A stretch of 13,905 nt of DNA, from contig CACYDL010000256.1 in the NCBI GenBank assembly GCA_902773195.1, positions 1-13,905 of the forward strand, in the 5' to 3' direction. Made by a program: the position numbers and the translations under genes. Below the pieces are notes generated by a model that saw only the letters and a list, made by a program, of their open reading frames with translations, made no database searches and was not told the DNA's origin. The first letter of the stretch is position 1; every line of letters starts with the position of its first letter. Shown piece by piece: positions 1 through 8,586 of this stretch. This stretch comes from an uncultured Lachnospiraceae bacterium. Lineage in GTDB: Bacteria; Bacillota_A; Clostridia; Lachnospirales; Lachnospiraceae.

Positions 1-38
1 GCAGCCATATCCCGGAATCCACCGAAATTGAAAAGTCT

Positions 39-82
39 CCCCCGGCCGGCGGCCTGAGTAAGTTCGGACCGCCGGCCGGGGG
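39..82 (-). terminator. Rho-independent terminator of the arabinofuranosidase operon
   Basis: A perfect 14-bp GC-rich inverted repeat (39-52 pairing with 69-82) has a 16-nt loop and lies 27 nt beyond the stop codon of the last GH51 gene. Read on the minus strand it is followed by AGACTTTT. Read on the plus strand it is followed by ATTTTCGTTTT, so it could also end a gene arriving from the left. Positions 1-38 show no gene that I can support. Confidence 0.85.
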
Positions 83-109
83 ATTTTCGTTTTCCTCTCC
101 GGTTTTTCT

Positions 110-3126
<3,017 letters not shown>

Positions 3127-3160
3127 GGCGCTCCTTTCCGCTCCTTCTTTCCCCGCGGGG

Positions 3161-3178
3161 ATCCCGGACCGCCGGGAT
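3161..3178 (-). other. Intercistronic hairpin between permease and GH51 genes
   Basis: The arms ATCCCGG (3161-3167) and CCGGGAT (3172-3178) are a perfect 7-bp repeat with a 4-nt loop, flanked by runs of C (3151-3154) and G (3181-3188) that could extend the stem past a bulge. On the minus strand no U-run follows, so it is more likely an mRNA-stabilising or processing element than a terminator. Confidence 0.5.
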
Positions 3179-3202
3179 GCGGGGGGGGAGGAGCCGCCGC
3201 TC

Positions 3203-4036
3203 TCAGCCCTTCACGCCGCCGGCTGTCATGCCCTCGATGAAGTACTTCTGGAAGCACACAAAGAGGATCAGGATCGGTATGATCGCGAAGCACGAGCCGG
3301 CAATCAGGATGTCGTAGTTGTTCCCGTACGGGGAGAGAAGGCTCTGGAGTCCGACGGGCAGGGTGATCTTGCTGTTGGCGTTGGTCACGATCATCGGCCA
3401 GAGGAAGTTGTTCCAGCTGGACATGCCCTCGTAGATTCCCATCGCCGCGAAGGCGGGCTTCATGAGGGGGATCATGATCTTCCAGTAGATGCCGAACTCC
3501 GAGCAGCCGTCGATGCGCGCCGCGTCGAGGAAATCCTTCGGTATCCCCGACAGGTACTGCCGGAAGAAGAAGATCAGCATCGGGATGACCACGTATGGAA
3601 TGACAATACCTGCCTTCGTGTTCATCAGGTGCATGCGTATGATCAGCCGGTACAGCGGCAGGAGGATGACCTCCGTCGGAACCATCATGACCAGAAGCAC
3701 CAGCAGGAACGCGACGGTCTTGCCCTTGAAGTCATACATGGCAAAGCCGTAGCCGACCCAGGAGCTCAGAAGCAGCGCCAGCACCACCTGGAGGACCGTC
3801 ACGATCAGACTGTTCTTGTACCAGGTGAAATAGGCGTTGTTGCCGCTGAAGAGCAGCTTGTACTCGTTCAGGTTGGCGTTGGCCCAGTCGATGCTGAAGT
3901 TGAGCCCGTTTCTCATCAGGTCCTGGCCGGGCCTGAGGGAAGCGACCGCCAGCAGGATCAGGGGAAGAAGGGTGATGAACGCGACAACGATAAAGAAGAT
4001 GATCAGGAGGGTCGTCTTGGTCGGTGACTTTTTCAT
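3203..4036 (-). CDS. CUT1-family sugar ABC transporter permease, MalG-like
   Basis: This 277-residue inner permease subunit of a carbohydrate importer belongs to the MalG/LacG-like branch. Hydrophobic segments lie near residues 10-32, 76-98, 108-130, 141-158, 190-215 and 243-262. The cytoplasmic EAA loop that docks to the ATPase is at about 171-193, from D-A-A-R-I-D-G to I-M-I-P-L. The C-terminus E-G-M-T-A-G-G-V-K-G is typical of MalG-type subunits. GGAGGAG (4043-4049), six bases upstream of the ATG, lies inside the last codons of the MalF-like gene, and only 3 nt separate the two reading frames. No ATP-binding subunit is encoded in this operon. Family knowledge suggests a shared MsmX-type ATPase elsewhere in the genome. 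The substrate is inferred from the two downstream arabinofuranosidases. Confidence 0.95.
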   Translation of the reverse strand: MKKSPTKTTLLIIFFIVVAFITLLPLILLAVASLRPGQDLMRNGLNFSIDWANANLNEYKLLFSGNNAYFTWYKNSLIVTVLQVVLALLLSSWVGYGFAMYDFKGKTVAFLLVLLVMMVPTEVILLPLYRLIIRMHLMNTKAGIVIPYVVIPMLIFFFRQYLSGIPKDFLDAARIDGCSEFGIYWKIMIPLMKPAFAAMGIYEGMSSWNNFLWPMIVTNANSKITLPVGLQSLLSPYGNNYDILIAGSCFAIIPILILFVCFQKYFIEGMTAGGVKG

Positions 4037-4039
4037 GTC

Positions 4040-4942
4040 TCACTCCTCCTTCTTGAAGTAGCCGTTCAGAATCAGCTGCACGGCGTTGACGCCCAGGACG
4101 ATCAGAAGGAAGATCACGCCGATCGCGCTGGCGATGCCGAGATTGTTCTGCTCAAATCCCATGCGGTACAGCATGCCGACCAGGGTGGTGCCGACGTTGT
4201 TCGGGGACTTGTTGCCGTTGAAAATCATGTAGGATTCGGAGAACATCGCCATGCCGCCGAAAATCGAGATCGTCAGGACGTAGATCACCGTCGGCCTCAG
4301 AAGCGGTATCGTGATGTAGAAAAAGCTCTGCAGATCGCTGGCGCCGTCGATGGCGGCGGATTCGTAGAGGGAGTTGTCGATCTGCTGGATGCCCGAGAGA
4401 TAGTACATCATGTTGACGCCCGTCCACCTCCACAGGCAGAGGAAGAACAGGATGATCCAGACCGTCAGGGGCGTCCTGAGCCACACGATCGGTCCCTGGC
4501 CGAAGACGCCGATCAGCTTGTTCATGAAGGATCCCTCCAGCTCTCCGAACATGAGCCGGAAGACGACGCCGGCCACGACGACGGAGGTGAGGGCCGGCAC
4601 GAACAGGATGCTTCGGAAGGTGCTCTTCGCCCTCATGTGCCTGCTGTTCAGCATCGCCGCCATGACGAGCGGGATCGGAATCATCAGGGCGCAGCTGACG
4701 ATGGTGTAGAAGATGCTGTTCCTGAGACTTTTCTGGAACACCGCGTTCTTGAGAATCTTGAAGTTTTCGAGACCGACCCAGGCCGTGTTGGCGCCGGCCA
4801 CCTTCTGGAAGCTCATGATGACCATGCTTACGATCGAGTAGGCAAAGAACACCGCGAACGTGATCAGGAAGGGCGCGATAAAGATGTAGGGCGCGATCTT
4901 CTGCGAGTAGATTATTCTTTGAAATAAACTTTTCTTCTTCAT
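4040..4942 (-). CDS. CUT1-family sugar ABC transporter permease, MalF-like
   Basis: This 300-residue permease forms the heteromeric membrane channel with the MalG-like subunit. The N-terminus has the common I-A-P-Y-I-F-I-A-P-F lead into the first helix (residues 17-41). Further hydrophobic segments lie near 78-98, 111-132, 158-178, 218-240 and 268-293. The EAA loop is at 194-213 (E-S-A-A-I-D-G-A-S followed by I-T-I-P-L-L). The N-terminus is short, without the extra helices of E. coli MalF, as is usual in Gram-positive relatives. The start is supported by GGGAGG at 4947-4952, about 4 nt upstream. The gene follows the solute-binding protein after a 247-nt gap that contains a strong hairpin, so the permeases are probably made at lower levels than the binding protein. 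Confidence 0.95.
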   Translation of the reverse strand: MKKKSLFQRIIYSQKIAPYIFIAPFLITFAVFFAYSIVSMVIMSFQKVAGANTAWVGLENFKILKNAVFQKSLRNSIFYTIVSCALMIPIPLVMAAMLNSRHMRAKSTFRSILFVPALTSVVVAGVVFRLMFGELEGSFMNKLIGVFGQGPIVWLRTPLTVWIILFFLCLWRWTGVNMMYYLSGIQQIDNSLYESAAIDGASDLQSFFYITIPLLRPTVIYVLTISIFGGMAMFSESYMIFNGNKSPNNVGTTLVGMLYRMGFEQNNLGIASAIGVIFLLIVLGVNAVQLILNGYFKKEE

Positions 4943-5054
4943 GCTTCCTCCCGGAGCCTTGTGTGCCGGGCGGAGGAGAAAAAAAGATTTCTCCCGTCCG
5001 GCTGCCCTGTCCGTTTTCTTCGAACCCCCGCAGACCGGGGGCGCGGGGACGAAA

Positions 5055-5086
5055 TGCGGCGCAGGAGCTTTAACTCCGGCGCCGCA
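5055..5086 (-). other. Strong hairpin between binding-protein and permease genes
   Basis: TGCGGCGC (5055-5062) pairs with GCGCCGCA (5079-5086). After one A/G mismatch, GGAG (5064-5067) pairs with CTCC (5074-5077) around a 6-nt loop. On the minus strand only TTT follows before C, so it could be a weak partial terminator or a block to 3' exonucleases. Either would raise binding-protein mRNA over permease mRNA. A smaller stem lies beside it at 5025-5041 (CCCCCG/CGGGGG). The rest of the 4943-5189 gap shows no gene. Confidence 0.6.
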
Positions 5087-5189
5087 CTCCTTTTATACCT
5101 TAACTATGCTGTCAGCTCTGATTGCCGCGCTCTCCGCGGGTCTGCGCGCCGGGCCAGTCGTCCGGCTGTGCGGATGATTCCGGCTGTGA

Positions 5190-6512
5190 TCAGAAGATGA
5201 TGCTGTCCTGCTCCGCCTGAAGCAGCTCGGCCGCATCCTGATCCAAGGAGATCTCGAAAGCGTTGGCGTAGGTCGTGGAGACCAGCGTGCTGTAGGTCGT
5301 GCTGTAGGTTCCGGAGATGTCCGGAGCCGTCAGATCCGTTCCGTTGGCCTTCAGAATGTCGAACGGGTTGGTCAGGAAGTAGGCCAGGAACTTGTTGTCC
5401 TTGTTCTCGGTGATGGCGGGATCGTCCCAGAGCTCCGTACGGATCGGGTCGAAGCCGAGCTCATTCCACTCATAGGTGCAGCCTTCCTTGGAAAGCTTCG
5501 CGAACGCGAGGAAGTCCTTCGCAAGCTGCTCGTTTTCGGTTCCCTTGATGACGGATGTGCCCGTGCCGCCCTGAAGGACTTCGCGCACGTCGCCTTCGTT
5601 CCAGACCGGGATCTGATAGATGCCGATCTTCTGGTTCAGATCCGGGCAGTAGTCGGTGAATCTTCCCATGTACCACAGCGGCATAAGGACCGAAGCCACT
5701 CCGCCGTTGTCAAGGAAGCCGTACCACTCTTCCGTGTGGAAGCCGCCGCCCGGGGCAACGATGCAGATGCCGAGGTCGATCATCTCGCGGATCTTGTCGA
5801 TGACCTGGACGTGCTCGTCGGTGACAAGGTTCGGGTTGCCTTCCGCGTCGACGTACTGGGCGCCAAGCTCAAGCATCATCAGCTGCGGCAGGAAGAGGTC
5901 GGCCGTCTCGACCGCGCACATCGGCTTTCCGGTCTTCTCGAGAACCGTCTTGCCGGCTTCAATGTAGTCGTCCCATGTGACGATGTCGGCGGGATCGATG
6001 CCGGCTTCGTTCATGATGTCCATGTTGTAGTAGGCAACCGTCGCGCCGAGGTGGAAGTCCACGCCGTAGTAATTGCCTTCCGGATCGCCGTACATGGAGA
6101 TGCGGGACATGACCACATCGTTCTTATAGGGCTCGACCGCGTCGTTGATCGGCGTCAGATAGCCGTCCTTGAGGAATGCGCCGTAATAGCCGATCTCGAT
6201 ATCCGCCATATCCGGGGCGCCTTCGCCGGCCTGGCAGGCGACGAGAAGCTTGCTGTGAAGAGAATGAGACTCGCCGTTCGTGACCGTCAGGTTGATCGGG
6301 CGGTCCGGATTCTGCTCGTTCCACACATCCGCCATGGTAGTCCAGAACGCGACGTGAAGCTCCTGGAACGTCCAGAAGGAAAGCTCGGTTCCGCCGTCAA
6401 CGAAGGTGTTGGTTCCCTGTGTGGACCCGTCGTCCGCCATCGCGGGGACCGTGCAGACAGATCCGACTGTCATCGCAGCAACAAGAAGCGCCGCAAGAAT
6501 CCTCTTTTTCAT
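5190..6512 (-). CDS. Sugar ABC transporter extracellular solute-binding protein
   Basis: This 440-residue secreted protein is of the family-1 (MalE/CUT1) solute-binding type. It captures the sugar outside the membrane and delivers it to the two permeases. The first 26 residues are a Sec signal peptide: M-K-K-R, a hydrophobic core at 5-22, then A-M-A before D27. The mature part opens with the usual beta-strand L-S-F-W-T-F and continues with W-N-E-Q-N-P and A-P-D-M-A-D, common in this family. The only cysteine in the signal (Cys20, preceded by G-S-V) is a poor lipobox, whereas monoderm binding proteins are normally lipoproteins. Cleavage at 26/27 by signal peptidase I looks more likely. AAGGAG (6520-6525) lies 7 nt before the ATG. 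It is the first gene of the operon, read from the promoter at 6555-6583. Arabino-oligosaccharides are the inferred ligand, from the GH51 genes. Confidence 0.93.
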   Translation of the reverse strand: MKKRILAALLVAAMTVGSVCTVPAMADDGSTQGTNTFVDGGTELSFWTFQELHVAFWTTMADVWNEQNPDRPINLTVTNGESHSLHSKLLVACQAGEGAPDMADIEIGYYGAFLKDGYLTPINDAVEPYKNDVVMSRISMYGDPEGNYYGVDFHLGATVAYYNMDIMNEAGIDPADIVTWDDYIEAGKTVLEKTGKPMCAVETADLFLPQLMMLELGAQYVDAEGNPNLVTDEHVQVIDKIREMIDLGICIVAPGGGFHTEEWYGFLDNGGVASVLMPLWYMGRFTDYCPDLNQKIGIYQIPVWNEGDVREVLQGGTGTSVIKGTENEQLAKDFLAFAKLSKEGCTYEWNELGFDPIRTELWDDPAITENKDNKFLAYFLTNPFDILKANGTDLTAPDISGTYSTTYSTLVSTTYANAFEISLDQDAAELLQAEQDSIIF

Positions 6513-6554
6513 ACACTTTCTCCTTTCAGGTTGACCTGTTTACAAGGTATTTAT

Positions 6555-6583
6555 AGATTAACGTTATCCCAACATTTTGTCAA
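6555..6583 (-). promoter_or_regulatory. Predicted sigma-A promoter of the arabinoside operon
   Basis: On the minus strand a perfect -35 TTGACA (6583-6578) is followed after 17 bp by TAATCT (6560-6555), which keeps the key T, A and final T of a -10 box. Transcription would start near 6548, giving a leader of about 36 nt with the Shine-Dalgarno site at 6520-6525. A 12-bp palindrome, CAGGTTGACCTG (6527-6538), lies in that leader. Confidence 0.7.
6556..6569. promoter_or_regulatory. Putative LacI-family operator overlapping the operon promoter
   Basis: The perfect 8-bp core TAACGTTA (6559-6566) has the central CG typical of LacI/GalR operators, with a further matching G/C pair at 6556/6569. It covers the promoter spacer and the -10 box, where a bound repressor would block RNA polymerase. 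Assignment to the adjacent LacI-type regulator is inference. Confidence 0.55.
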
Positions 6584-6609
6584 GATCGTCCGGCGCATTT
6601 TTTGGCCTC

Positions 6610-6623
6610 CATGAGCGTTTTCG
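6610..6623. promoter_or_regulatory. Possible second LacI-type or CcpA-like site
   Basis: On the minus strand this reads CGAAAACGCTCATG. Aligned on the central CG it matches the 6556-6569 site at 9 of 14 positions (GA-AACG-T-AT). The centres are 54 bp apart, about five helical turns. It could be an auxiliary operator for looping, or a degenerate catabolite-response half-site. Confidence 0.3.
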
Positions 6624-6729
6624 TACATTTATCCAAAAATCTCCGGGCTGATTTTGTGGAATTTTGCAAATCGCCTCTCTCCCCCGCCCTCCCTCTCCGT
6701 CATTTGGGACACCGTCTCTTTCATACTTC

Positions 6730-6758
6730 TTGTGACCCTCCGCGCAAGGTGTTATAAT
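6730..6758 (+). promoter_or_regulatory. Predicted promoter of the LacI-family regulator
   Basis: TTGTGA (6730-6735), a 17-bp spacer and a perfect TATAAT (6753-6758) give an expected start near 6765, about 33 nt before the ATG. It diverges from the operon promoter within the 285-bp intergenic region. No CG-centred operator is visible over it, so autoregulation is not obvious. Confidence 0.75.
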
Positions 6759-6797
6759 CGGTGGCACAGACTCAATCATGAAGGACGGGTAAGGATC

Positions 6798-7814
6798 ATG
6801 ACAAACAAACCGGCCCGCGTCACGCTCAGGGACATCTCGCGGGCATGCGGCTTTTCGGTCAATACAGTATCGCGCGCGCTCCGGGGGGATCTCCGTCTCT
6901 CCGAGGAGACAAGGAACCGCATCTGCGCCGCCGCGGAGGAGATGGGCTACATCCGGAACAGTCTGGCCTCCGGCCTCCGCTCCGGCAAAAGCCACGTCAT
7001 CGCGATCATCGTGGAGGAAATACAGAACCCCCACTACTCCAGCCTGCTGGGGGAGCTGGACCTTCTTCTCCGGAAGAACGGCTACATTCCCATGATCCTG
7101 TGCACGCACAACGACGCCGACCAGGAGGTGGCGATGCTCGAGCTGGCGGTCTCCCACTCCGTGGACGGGATCTTCCTTTTCCCGCTCAGCAGCGGCAGCC
7201 GGGCCGCCTCGCGGATCAAGTCCTCGCACCTGCCCCTCGTGCTGATCGACCGCGAGATCTCCGGCGTCCGGCTGGATCTCGTCCGCATCGACGACTACGA
7301 CGGCGGCCTTCAGGCCGGAAGGTATCTCATCGGCGCCGGTCACAGCCGCTTTCTCTATATCGGAGGCTCCGTCACGAACTCCTCCCATACCTACCGCTTC
7401 CAGGGCTTTAACGACGCCCTGAAGGAGGCCGGTTTTTCCGCGGACGACTGCCTGCGGGTCATCAGCCACCGCGACATCGAAAGCGATTTCGCGGGGCGTC
7501 TCCGCGAGCTGCTGCCCTCCGAGATCCGCGGCACCGGCATCTTCGCCTTCAACGACGAGCTCGCCTACTACACCGTCAACGAGCTTCTCACCCGGGGCGT
7601 GCGCATCCCGGAGGACGTGCACATCGTCGGCTTCGACGACATCCACCGGACGATCTCCTATCTGCCCGCCCTGACCACGATCGCCGGCATCCCCGGCGCC
7701 AGCATGGCCGGCTCCGCCGTGCGGCTCCTTCTGGAGCGCATCGCCGATCCGGAGCTTCCGGCCCGCGAGGAGATCATCCCGGTCGTTCTGCGGAACGCCG
7801 GAGAAGACAGGTAA
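6798..7814 (+). CDS. LacI/GalR-family transcriptional regulator
   Basis: This 338-residue repressor-type regulator has an N-terminal helix-turn-helix at about residues 8-30 (T-L-R-D-I-S-R-A-C-G-F-S-V-N-T-V-S-R-A-L). A hinge near 50-62 (N-S-L-A-S-G-L-R-S) follows, then a periplasmic-binding-protein-like sensor domain (64-330) with the family signatures I-I-V-E-E-I-Q-N-P-H-Y and I-V-G-F-D-D-I. An upstream open extension exists, but the protein family begins at this ATG, which has GAAGGACGGG and AAGGA just before it. It is divergent from the sugar operon and is probably its repressor, released by an arabinose-containing ligand. Its last nine codons and stop form the first unit of a 38-bp tandem array. 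The family call is secure; the ligand is inferred from context. Confidence 0.94.
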   Translation: MTNKPARVTLRDISRACGFSVNTVSRALRGDLRLSEETRNRICAAAEEMGYIRNSLASGLRSGKSHVIAIIVEEIQNPHYSSLLGELDLLLRKNGYIPMILCTHNDADQEVAMLELAVSHSVDGIFLFPLSSGSRAASRIKSSHLPLVLIDREISGVRLDLVRIDDYDGGLQAGRYLIGAGHSRFLYIGGSVTNSSHTYRFQGFNDALKEAGFSADDCLRVISHRDIESDFAGRLRELLPSEIRGTGIFAFNDELAYYTVNELLTRGVRIPEDVHIVGFDDIHRTISYLPALTTIAGIPGASMAGSAVRLLLERIADPELPAREEIIPVVLRNAGEDR

Positions 7815-7974
7815 AACCGGCTGTTCTGCGGGACGCCGGGGAAGACAGGCAAAAACACCCGTTCTGCGGGACGCCGGAGAAAGCAGATAACACCGGCTGT
7901 TCTGCGGGACGCCGGGGAAGGCAGACAAATACACCCGTTCTGCGGAACGCCGGAGAAGGCCGGTAAAACGGCCC
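7785..7974 (+). repeat. Five-unit 38-bp tandem array with 76-bp higher-order period
   Basis: Units start at 7785, 7823, 7861, 7899 and 7937, exactly 38 bp apart, and each begins with GTTCTGCGG. Odd units carry GCCGGAGAA and, in units 1 and 3, end CCGGCT. Even units carry GCCGGGGAA and end ACACCC. By eye unit 2 matches unit 4 at 35 of 38 and unit 1 matches unit 3 at 33 of 38, while units 1 and 2 share 31. The array starts in the LacI coding sequence and ends inside its terminator. Each unit can form GTTC-TGCG-G(G/A)AC in RNA. Confidence 0.95.
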
Positions 7975-7990
7975 TTCTCCGGACTTTTTT
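7950..7990 (+). terminator. Rho-independent terminator of the LacI-family gene
   Basis: CCGGAGAAGGCCG (7950-7962) pairs with 7969-7982 through 13 bp with one bulged C and a 6-nt loop. AC and six T (7985-7990) follow. The left arm is part of the fifth repeat unit. Confidence 0.88.
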
Positions 7991-8021
7991 ATAATTTCCC
8001 CAAATATTTTTATATTACCCC

Positions 8022-8050
8022 TTGACACACCTGTACGTCTGTGTTAATGT
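8022..8050 (+). promoter_or_regulatory. Predicted promoter of the GntR-ABC operon
   Basis: A perfect TTGACA (8022-8027) is followed after 17 bp by TAATGT (8045-8050), preceded by TG in the extended -10 position (8042-8043). The leader before the GntR ATG is about 135 nt and GC-rich. It includes a small hairpin, CCGGAG (8133-8138) with CTCCGG (8144-8149). Confidence 0.65.
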
Positions 8051-8076
8051 TCTATTGTATTAATCAGTTAACACAG
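8039..8076. promoter_or_regulatory. Inverted-repeat operator candidate for the GntR regulator
   Basis: CTGTGTTAA (8039-8047) and TTAACACAG (8068-8076) are perfect 9-bp inverted arms 20 bp apart. The left arm covers part of the -10 box and the right arm lies just past the expected start. Autorepression by the adjacent YtrA-like protein is the simplest reading, by analogy with other GntR autoregulators. Confidence 0.55.
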
Positions 8077-8190
8077 TGACACAACAGACACAGGCGGCTG
8101 TTCCGGCTGCCCGGACCGGCGGGGAACCGTCACCGGAGCGTCACTCCGGGCGTCCCCCGGGAACCGATCATTTTTCCGGCAGAGGTATGT

Positions 8191-8586
8191 ATGAAATGGC
8201 AGTTTAAACCGGGTATTCCCATATACCAGCAGATCATTTCGACGATCAAGGCCGGCATCGCCGCGGGCGATCTTCCGCCCGGCTCAAGAGTGCCTCCCGT
8301 CCGCGAGATGGCGATGGAGGCCGGGGTCAACCCGAACACGATGCAGCGCGCTTTTTCCGAGCTGGAGCGGGACGGCCTGCTCTACTCCGTCAGGACAAGC
8401 GGCCGTTACGTCACGGAAGATCCCGAGATCAGAAAGAAGCTCCGGCTCGAGATGAGCGGGGAGTGGATTGCCGAGCTGTGCGCGAAGCTGGCCGCCATCG
8501 GCATGAGCAGGGAGGACATTCTCGACGCGGTGTCGGAACAGATGAACGGAATGGAATCCACCGGACCAGAAAGGATAACAGTATGA
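8191..8586 (+). CDS. GntR-family regulator, YtrA subfamily
   Basis: This 131-residue DNA-binding protein consists of a winged helix-turn-helix at about residues 9-76 and a short alpha-helical tail. It has none of the larger ligand domains of FadR- or HutC-type relatives. P-I-Y-Q-Q-I, P-G-S-R-V-P-P-V-R-E-M-A, N-P-N-T-M-Q-R-A-F-S-E-L-E-R-D-G-L-L-Y and G-R-Y-V-T are the subfamily pattern. AGAGG (8181-8185) lies 5 nt before the ATG. Its TGA overlaps the ATG of the ABC ATPase gene (ATGA at 8583-8586), so regulator and transporter are coupled. YtrA-type proteins normally repress their own ABC operon and are relieved by cell-envelope stress or peptide antibiotics. Whether that inducer applies here is unknown. 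Confidence 0.93.
   Translation: MKWQFKPGIPIYQQIISTIKAGIAAGDLPPGSRVPPVREMAMEAGVNPNTMQRAFSELERDGLLYSVRTSGRYVTEDPEIRKKLRLEMSGEWIAELCAKLAAIGMSREDILDAVSEQMNGMESTGPERITV

Noticed and set aside
5736..6614. Plus-strand open frame of 292 codons opposite the binding-protein gene
   Set aside because: It is an antisense shadow with no recognisable domain, and it runs across the operon promoter. The minus-strand frame has a signal peptide and family motifs.
7785..7974. CRISPR array
   Set aside because: The whole 38-bp unit is conserved, including the part that would be spacer. There are no unique 30-40 bp spacers and no cas genes in the window.
6564..8028. Minus-strand open frames encoding repeated S-P-A-S-R-R-T-like peptides across the array
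   Set aside because: They come from the 38-bp repeat. With a period that is not a multiple of three, one stop-free frame makes all three stop-free. There is no initiation signal and they lie antisense to the LacI gene.
8111..8180. Terminator or attenuator in the GntR leader
   Set aside because: CCGGAG/CTCCGG is a real small stem, but the five T at 8170-8174 are more than 20 nt past it and no competing stem is evident.
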